From NCBI GenBank assembly GCA_028023455.1, contig JAQFVV010012490.1:2668001-2732000 (forward strand): a DNA stretch of 64,000 nucleotides. The letters are read 5' to 3'. The notes below the pieces were generated by a model. It had not been told where the DNA came from, did not search any database, and saw only the letters and a list, made by a program, of their open reading frames with translations. The DNA comes from Epiperipatus broadwayi. Taxonomy: Eukaryota; Onychophora; Udeonychophora; Euonychophora; Peripatidae. Positions 58,283 through 64,000 of this stretch are shown here, piece by piece (the stretch's first letter is position 1; every line of letters begins with the position of its first letter). The translations under genes were made by a program, and so were the position numbers.

Positions 58283-60243
58283 GAAAATATACATAATTAA
58301 GAAAGAATAATAATTTCATCAATACTATAAAATTTTATTATTTACACATTCATTTTTAAAATGAATAAAGTCAATTCACAATTTTTACAAGCTACAATTA
58401 ATAATAAACATGCTTTCTCCAATATTATTTGTTATCTTAGGAACATAATGCAATCCAGTCCAGATTAATGTATTCACCATTAAAATCAAACAAGAAGAGA
58501 AAAAAAAAATATGACCAATATTTTATTATATATAAGTACAGTTATGATTATAGTTTATTTTGCTATGAATATGAGAATGCCATAAGTTCTCAAAAGTGCT
58601 AAGCTGTATTTAATTTATAGAAATGTTGCGTGAAAGTGTATCTATTACATTTATTTTATTCTGTATAGAAGTAACAGTTAACATCATTACATATTACAAC
58701 ATTGTGAACAAATATATATTGGATATTTGACCATTATAATTATCTACTTACCTGTGTGCTATTAATAATAATTGAATGTACTTGAAAAATTTAAATAAAG
58801 ATTGAATTTATCTAAAGATATTTACAATTAATATTAGATATGAAAATAATCTAAACTTTTGAACAATCACTTGATGTTGAAAAATATTTCAGAAAAGAGT
58901 TTTCTGTTTAAGAAATTAAAATACAGCATCACAAAATATCAAACAAGTAGAAAAATAGATCAGCATATTCCATATATGGATGTATTTGTGTTTCACAGAT
59001 TGTTTTGTTACAGTTATTGCAAAACTCATTTCTAAAGCAGTAATTTTCTTTTTTTTTTCTTGGAGTTGGAATAGCTATACTCATTTGTGAGTGTGCATAT
59101 GCATATCTATTTATTTATCTATCTATCCATCTATCTATCTGTATATATGTATGTATATATGAATTCAACATGATCTTTTATTAATTTTTCTATCCTCTCA
59201 GTATATAAATTCACATAATACATTCATATCATGAATGAAAAAAAAATTGACTAAATATTAAATTTGAATTATATTTTTTGCAAACTTATTGACAAGTGGT
59301 TTTATTAAATTCATTATACAAACGAACTCAAAACTAGTCTTAAAAGTTAAAAATCACAAAATGCATCTACATATAGTTGTTGTAATTTTTGTGTGCTCCT
59401 CTGAGAAAACAAAATTACAAACATTCTTTCTTAACAAGTGGTAATTCAATTCTAAGACTTTAGTAGCAAAAAGAAAAAAAAAGAGGTGAAAAATATGCTT
59501 TGTAAGGAGAAATTGTCTTTCTTGATTTTATACTCACAGAATTACAATTTTCTTAATTCCAATTTATCATTTCCAATTGCTATTAATGCAAGATTTTATT
59601 ACTAGTGTCACTTCTTGTAAATCATTTTTATATTATATTTATTTTATTAATAGTGATACATTGCATTCATAAATTATACATTATTGTTTCTGAGATTGTA
59701 AATTCATTCATAGAAATTCAATATTCATAAGTGAATATACATCATATAATTATTGGAGCCAATTTAGTGATTATTTATTAAATGTAATATAAGTTTGGGC
59801 AACGTATCTCATGCAAACAATTTTCAATACATCCTAGTTTATCTTTAATGATTTGTTCATCAAAGAATTTGAATCATCATGAATGATAAAGAGACATTTC
59901 TAAAAATTTGCAAATGCTACTCCTGTGAGTGCTAAAACAATTAGGCAGCATTATAACTTATTGGATAAATAGAAAAACTTTTAAGAATAAGAATTAAAGA
60001 TCAAGTTGCATTCATTTAAGCCAAATAATTACCCAAAACATGACTTTAAGTTTATTTTCTTGGTTCAAAATTATCAGAATTGATTCTTTAAATTTAAAAA
60101 ATAAACTAGTTTACTTTTTTTTAAAGTTTTTTTTTTAAAAAAAAAAAAACAGAAAAAGAGAAAGCCAAAGGTAATATGTAATTTTTTAAAATTTTTGTTT
60201 ATAAATATTTAACTAAGTATGTTAAATAAAATATGAATAAATA
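58283..60243. other. AT-rich DNA with microsatellite and LINE tail
   Basis: No gene. 58,735-58,815 (minus strand) repeats the 3' tail of LINE remnant 3 at about 51,770-51,842: ATTTAAATTTTTCAAC, then ACATTCAA and AGCACACAGGT in reverse complement, so it is a short 3' fragment of that LINE family. 59,104-59,160 is an imperfect TCTA/TTTA tetranucleotide microsatellite. Poly-A/T runs lie near 60,115-60,150. Confidence 0.45.
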
Positions 60244-60258
60244 ATGAAATACATTTGT
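60244..60258. repeat. 15-bp target-site duplication, left copy
   Basis: ATGAAATACATTTGT, repeated exactly at 61,330-61,344. Confidence 0.88.
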
Positions 60259-60365
60259 TATTAAAACAGGCAAAACTCTCTATATGTATTGCCACTCAAT
60301 GCAAGCCAGAGTAATCAATGGATGCCAGAAGGCTTGTGCATAAAATCCCCATCTAGTGGCTACTT

Positions 60366-60424
60366 ATTCCATATCCCTAGCCTAGTTTTTGGCTTGGAGC
60401 CTTCATCAGTGAAGAGCTTTGGAT
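60366..60424 (-). ncRNA. Hammerhead ribozyme motif, family 1, locus C minus unit
   Basis: Minus strand: ATCCAA distal stem, TCTTCA, box 1 CTGATGA (plus 60,403-60,409), stem II GGCT-CCA-AGCC, then AAAAC where GAAAC is expected and GGC where GTC is expected, then TAGGGATATGG. Box 1 and stem II intact; box 2 and cleavage site mutated. Confidence 0.6.
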
Positions 60425-61130
60425 CTGAGAGCACTGCAGCTAGGTCTTAGGATCTAATGCAACCCTCCAGCAGCCATCTTTTATCTTTACTTAACTACAA
60501 AACTATGAGACCTATTGAAAACACTATAATATTTTCAATCCAAGCCCATCAGCTTATATAGTCATATAGGTCTGAACTCAGTTTAGTACCCATACATTTT
60601 TGTGTCTTTGGTTCTTTAATAACCATAGCCACTACTAACCTATTAGGCAGGATTGGGTTTAAGCCAATAAACTTCACACAATCACTATTTCTTATGCTTG
60701 CTCTTAACTGTTATTAAAACAGGCAAAACTCTCTATACTTATTGCCACTCAGTGTAAGCCAGAGTAATCAATGTTGATGCCAGAATAATCAATGGCTTGC
60801 ACTGCGTGGCAATGTGTATAGAGAGTTTTGTCTGTTTTAATAACAGTTAAGAGCAAGCATAAGAAATTGTGATCATGTGATGTTTATTGGCTTAAAACCA
60901 ATCCTGCCTTATAGGTTAGTTGTAGCCATGGTTATTAAAAAACCAAAGATACCAAAATGTATGGGTACTGAACTGAGTTCAGACTTATATGACTATATAA
61001 GCTGATGCACTTGTATTGAAAATATTATAGTGTTTTCAATTTAGGTCTCATAGTTTTGTAGTTAACTAGAGATAAAAGGTGGCTGTTGGAGGGTTGCATT
61101 AAATCCTAAGATCTAGCTGCAGTGCTCTCA

Positions 61131-61188
61131 GATCCAAGGTTCATCACTGATGAAGACCACAAGCTAGAAACTAGTTTGGGGATATGGA
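61131..61188 (+). ncRNA. Type I hammerhead ribozyme, family 1 (intact boxes)
   Basis: Plus strand: ATCCAA, box 1 CTGATGA (61,147-61,153), stem II region AGACCACAAGCT, box 2 GAAAC, TA, GTT (61,167-61,176), then TGGGGATATGGA. Predicted cleavage is after T at 61,176 (GTT instead of GTC, allowed in natural hammerheads). Family consensus stem II GGC-CACAA-GCC is reduced to about two pairs here, and an A-A mismatch adjoins the core. Stem III ACTAGT of the family reads ACTAGT-like and is self-complementary, so it could pair in trans in a dimer. Confidence 0.7.
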
Positions 61189-61329
61189 CTGAGTAGGCAC
61201 TAGATGGAGATTTTATGCACAAGCCTTCTGGCATCCATTGATTACTCTGGCTTGCACTGAATGGCAATATGTATAGAGAGTTTTGCCTGTTTTAATAACA
61301 GTTAAGAGCAAGCATAAGAAATAGTGATC

Positions 61330-61344
61330 ATGAAATACATTTGT
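61330..61344. repeat. 15-bp target-site duplication, right copy
   Basis: Exact copy of 60,244-60,258. Confidence 0.88.
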
Positions 61345-62638
61345 GTTAATAAACATTCTGTTAAAGTAACTTTGGTATGCTTTACATAATAATAATAGCA
61401 TATGGGTTTAATATGAGTGGAAAACCAACCTGTTTTATTTATTAATTAAGTTCATTTATGAATAATAGTTTAGTCTTAATTCTTTCAATACTTTTTATGT
61501 CCTATTGCAGTTGCAATCTCTATAATATATGAAAATATATTATTAGTAACTTCTAGTTTGTAAAATTGTATTGAATCTTGCAATGCTGATTATCTCATCT
61601 GAAAATAAGATTTATCTGCTCTCTTAAGTCAAATCATAAACCAAAAAATTATTGCAATAGATCTATTTGTCCATCTATTTATCTATCCATCCATATATCT
61701 ATTTATTATTTTCAGCATTTTATTGAATTATTTTTTTTAACAAAATTCAAACTTAATTTATACTTTTCTAAATATATGTAAAGTTTAGTAAAAATTCACA
61801 GATTAATAATATACAATATAATATTTCAAATGATATTATTTTTTGTTCTTCAGGTATTGATTATCTTACCAGTGACAGTCTGATAAAGAAATTGAATTAG
61901 TGATCTTTATTATTAAATTTAAGATAATGCCACAATCAAGTGAGCTATTCTGTCAATAGTAAGAGATATTATAAATATTATATACATATCTAAAAGGATT
62001 TTTATTTTTTCTCACAAGGATAATATTCAGTATTTCTTATTTTCTTTATGAAGTATTATACTCTAATATTTTCTTTTTTGCATTGCTTAATTCAATCAAT
62101 ATCAATAATGCATTATACATTTACAATTATTGGAGCACTTGAAACCATTATTGGTAAGATAAATGTATAATGCATTATAGAAGTATTGATTGAAGGGCAA
62201 TATTAATGAGTGGTTTTTAAACAATATGAATTATTATACTAGATTATTTTAAGAAATTATTTGTCATTGCCATGTGATTATCTTCTTTTAATTTTTTTTT
62301 CTTCTTTGTCCAATATTTTCATGTTTTTCCAGTTGAACATATTATGTATATGTTTGCTGATACTGACATGGTCTCTTAGTTTTGGCATACATTGATTTAT
62401 TTTTTATATCATTTTTACTAAGGTAGCTATATGTTTTTTTTATATTTACATGATATTTCATAAGTACATTTATTGACGTTTAATATTTCAAGTTTTAATT
62501 TTGTAAAGATTAGAAGCAAAATTCTTTTCAAAAATTATATTGATTGCAAACTTTCTTTAATTTATCTGACATATTTGATATTTATGGATACACTATGATA
62601 CTATCAATGTTTTCTTTTTGTTTCTACTTGCTGTCTGG
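61345..62638. other. AT-rich DNA with one hairpin
   Basis: No gene. 61,669-61,710 is a short CTAT/CCAT microsatellite. 61,820-61,950 shares words (TTTCAAATGATATTATTTT) with 51,852, next to the SINE pair there. 62,091-62,194 is a hairpin: TTCAATCAATA and AATGCATTATACATTTA with their reverse complements, loop of about 40 bases. Confidence 0.45.
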
Positions 62639-62639
62639 T

Positions 62640-63860
62640 TAAAGCTTTTTTAATAATAACTGATGGATAACCAATTTATGTGAGAGTTTGTTCATATTAG
62701 AATTCAAGGAATTTAAATGGAGATATAATGTTGATATGTCTCTGAAATGTGTGTAACAATAATTTGCCATATAGTCATGCAACAAAAGTATCATCAACGT
62801 AGCAGAGATAGACTTTAGTTGGAATATAAATAGCATTTATAGATGTGATTTTAAGTGCTTCCATGTGCTTTCTGTAATCAGATATAACAATGATGAACCC
62901 ACAGCCATATCCGTTCTGTGTTGTATTGAAAATGTTTTGATACACAGAAAATTAACAATTACATTATAAGATCTATAAGAAGAATTGTTCTGGTTTACAA
63001 GCAACATCTAACTTTATTTTTTTTTTGTAATAAACAATGGTTTATCACTGGAAAATTCATTACTTTCCAAATAAAAGTTTACTAATGTTCTTGATTAAGT
63101 GTACAAAATATTGAGAATTCCTGATAAAGGACTGTCTTTTATACTAAAGTATTAATAATATTTAGAAGAAATCTTAATACATGTTGAGATAGTGAATTTC
63201 AAGTATTAATGGTAGTCTTAATGGAATATGGTTTTTATGGATTTTAGGTATACCATAGATGTAGAGTTTTGCTGAAATATATTGTTAATTTAATTTGTTT
63301 AGATTTAGTAAAATATCTATGATGCTTTATGAAAAGTACTTATAGCTTTGTTCTTTTAATTAGTGAAAGATTTCTTTGTATTTTCTGTGGTGGCCTGCTA
63401 TAAATATATTTTTTTATTTTGTTGTCAAAATCCATAGTTTCCATAACAGCATTGCCTTTGTTAGCAGGAAAAAATTATTATAGATTTATATAATTTTGAG
63501 ATTGATGGTGTTTTACAAATGATCTTTTTATTCACCAGAATTATCTACTGTTTTTTCTAGAGATAAGTTTTTAGTGATTTTCTCAGTGCTACTATTTTTA
63601 TCAAATAGTAGAGTATTAAGTAATATATTAGAGTTTAATTTTTTTTTCCAGACTCAAAGTTTCAACATCAGTTTAGATGTTTAAATCTAAAACATTATTA
63701 ACTGATATAACTGCTAGTCAGTAATCACTCTACCCTAGGTTTGATACTTAAAAAAGCTATTGAGCCTTTATTCTCTCTCTTAACCAAGTTGTATTTGCTG
63801 TCTGAATGATTTTTTCAATTCTTTGGGAATGAACTGGAAATTTTAATTGCAAGGAATTAG
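62640..63860 (-). pseudogene. Penelope-like element reverse transcriptase remnant
   Basis: Minus-strand reading in broken frames: FQFIPKELKKSFRQQIQLG near the 5' end; NTLLFDKNSSTEKITKNLSL; LLTKAMLLWKLWILTTK, corresponding to the Penelope LPADKGNAVVVMD block with frame slips (FPA-x-KGNAVMET in another frame); SIKTTINT in place of PLRPIVS; DMAVGSSLLYLI, matching G-x-AMGSPLSP; then TKVYLCYVDDTFVA near 62,800, with the catalytic YVDD intact, followed by FRDISTLYLHLNSLNSN and a terminal KL. The order and the YVDDTF form identify the Penelope-like RT clade. The GIY-YIG endonuclease would lie below 62,640 but is not recognisable there. Confidence 0.7.
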
Positions 63861-64000
63861 AAACAGTTCTTTCATATTTACATTTGCAAGGAAAAATTAA
63901 TTAATTTTTTTATGGATACTTTTACACCATCTTAAAACATATGAACAAAGACATTTTTAAAGACAAATGATCACGAAAATATATTTTTTGTGCTGAACCA
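63861..64000. other. AT-rich end of window
   Basis: Nothing recognised. The Penelope-like element may continue upstream on the minus strand beyond the window. Confidence 0.5.

Larger units (their letters stand above)
60259..61329. mobile_element. Hammerhead family 1, locus C (palindromic insertion)
   Basis: A 1,071-bp insertion bordered by a perfect 15-bp duplication. One unit in minus orientation runs from 60,259 to about 60,800, one in plus orientation from about 60,800 to 61,329, together forming a palindrome with arms of about 480 bases. Each unit has the TATTAAAACAGGCAAAACTC end, the AATCAATGGATGCC and GCATAAAATC blocks, a hammerhead module, GCATTAAATCCTAAGATCTA, the CTGAACT-G-AGTTCAG palindrome (60,968-60,982) and TTATTGGCTTAA. 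A shorter inverted pair sits at the centre (60,700-60,850). The two halves differ at a few per cent of positions, so the palindrome is older than locus A. Confidence 0.82.

Noticed and set aside
1-64000. Bacterial-type operons, ribosome binding sites, CRISPR array, prophage
   Set aside because: Composition, LINE/Penelope/LTR content and lack of long open frames show nuclear eukaryotic DNA; no regularly spaced short repeats were found.

Overview
The window is very AT-rich (about three-quarters A+T by eye) eukaryotic DNA, most likely from an invertebrate animal. CpG is strongly depleted except in a few short islands. I found no intact host gene, rRNA or CRISPR array. Everything recognisable is transposable-element sequence in various states of decay: BED-finger/hAT DNA transposons, non-LTR retrotransposons with endonuclease and RT, Ty3/gypsy-like LTR elements, Penelope-like elements, tRNA-derived SINE-like sequences and many long foldbacks. 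The species cannot be fixed from this sequence.

Layout. 1-7 kb: AT-rich, one SINE-like relic and a CpG-retaining patch. 7.07-9.60 kb: decayed hAT element. 11.3-12.5 kb: three diverged ~375-bp tandem units. 12.89-13.53 kb: perfect 317-bp duplication. 17.3 kb: first hammerhead-family insertion. 18.4-22.9 kb: a copy of the 11.3-12.8 kb repeat, split by a well-bounded hAT element (19,093-21,945) and a foldback. 23.6-26.1 kb: RTE-like LINE remnant. 26.3-27.65 kb: hammerhead family 2. 28.23-31.39 kb: LTR retrotransposon with 5-bp target duplication and no RT. 33.4-34.95 kb: hairpin plus Penelope-like remnant. 37.0-38.7 kb: second LINE. 40.15-45.6 kb: gypsy-like remnant on the minus strand. 47.43-48.46 kb: hammerhead family 1. 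50.7-51.7 kb: third LINE. 52.18-56.38 kb: internally deleted LTR element on the minus strand, carrying a tandem hammerhead array (family 3). 57.9-58.3 kb: hammerhead family 4. 60.26-61.33 kb: hammerhead family 1. 62.6-63.9 kb: second Penelope-like RT on the minus strand.

Main discovery. Four sequence-divergent repeat families share the architecture of a type I hammerhead ribozyme: box CTGATGA, a short stem II, box GAAA, a minimal or self-complementary stem III, a GTC/GTT/TA cleavage site, and a two-part stem I whose pairing is kept while its sequence changes between families. The elements sit as direct tandem units (419-bp period) or as head-to-head palindromes. At four loci the whole multi-unit block is flanked by a single 10-15 bp target-site duplication, so each block was inserted in one event. 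This is how a hammerhead-bearing, probably circular-RNA, non-autonomous retroelement (retrozyme-like) would look. The Penelope-like and LINE RTs in the same window are candidate, unproven, sources of the mobilising enzyme. All functional statements are inferred from sequence and none has been tested.
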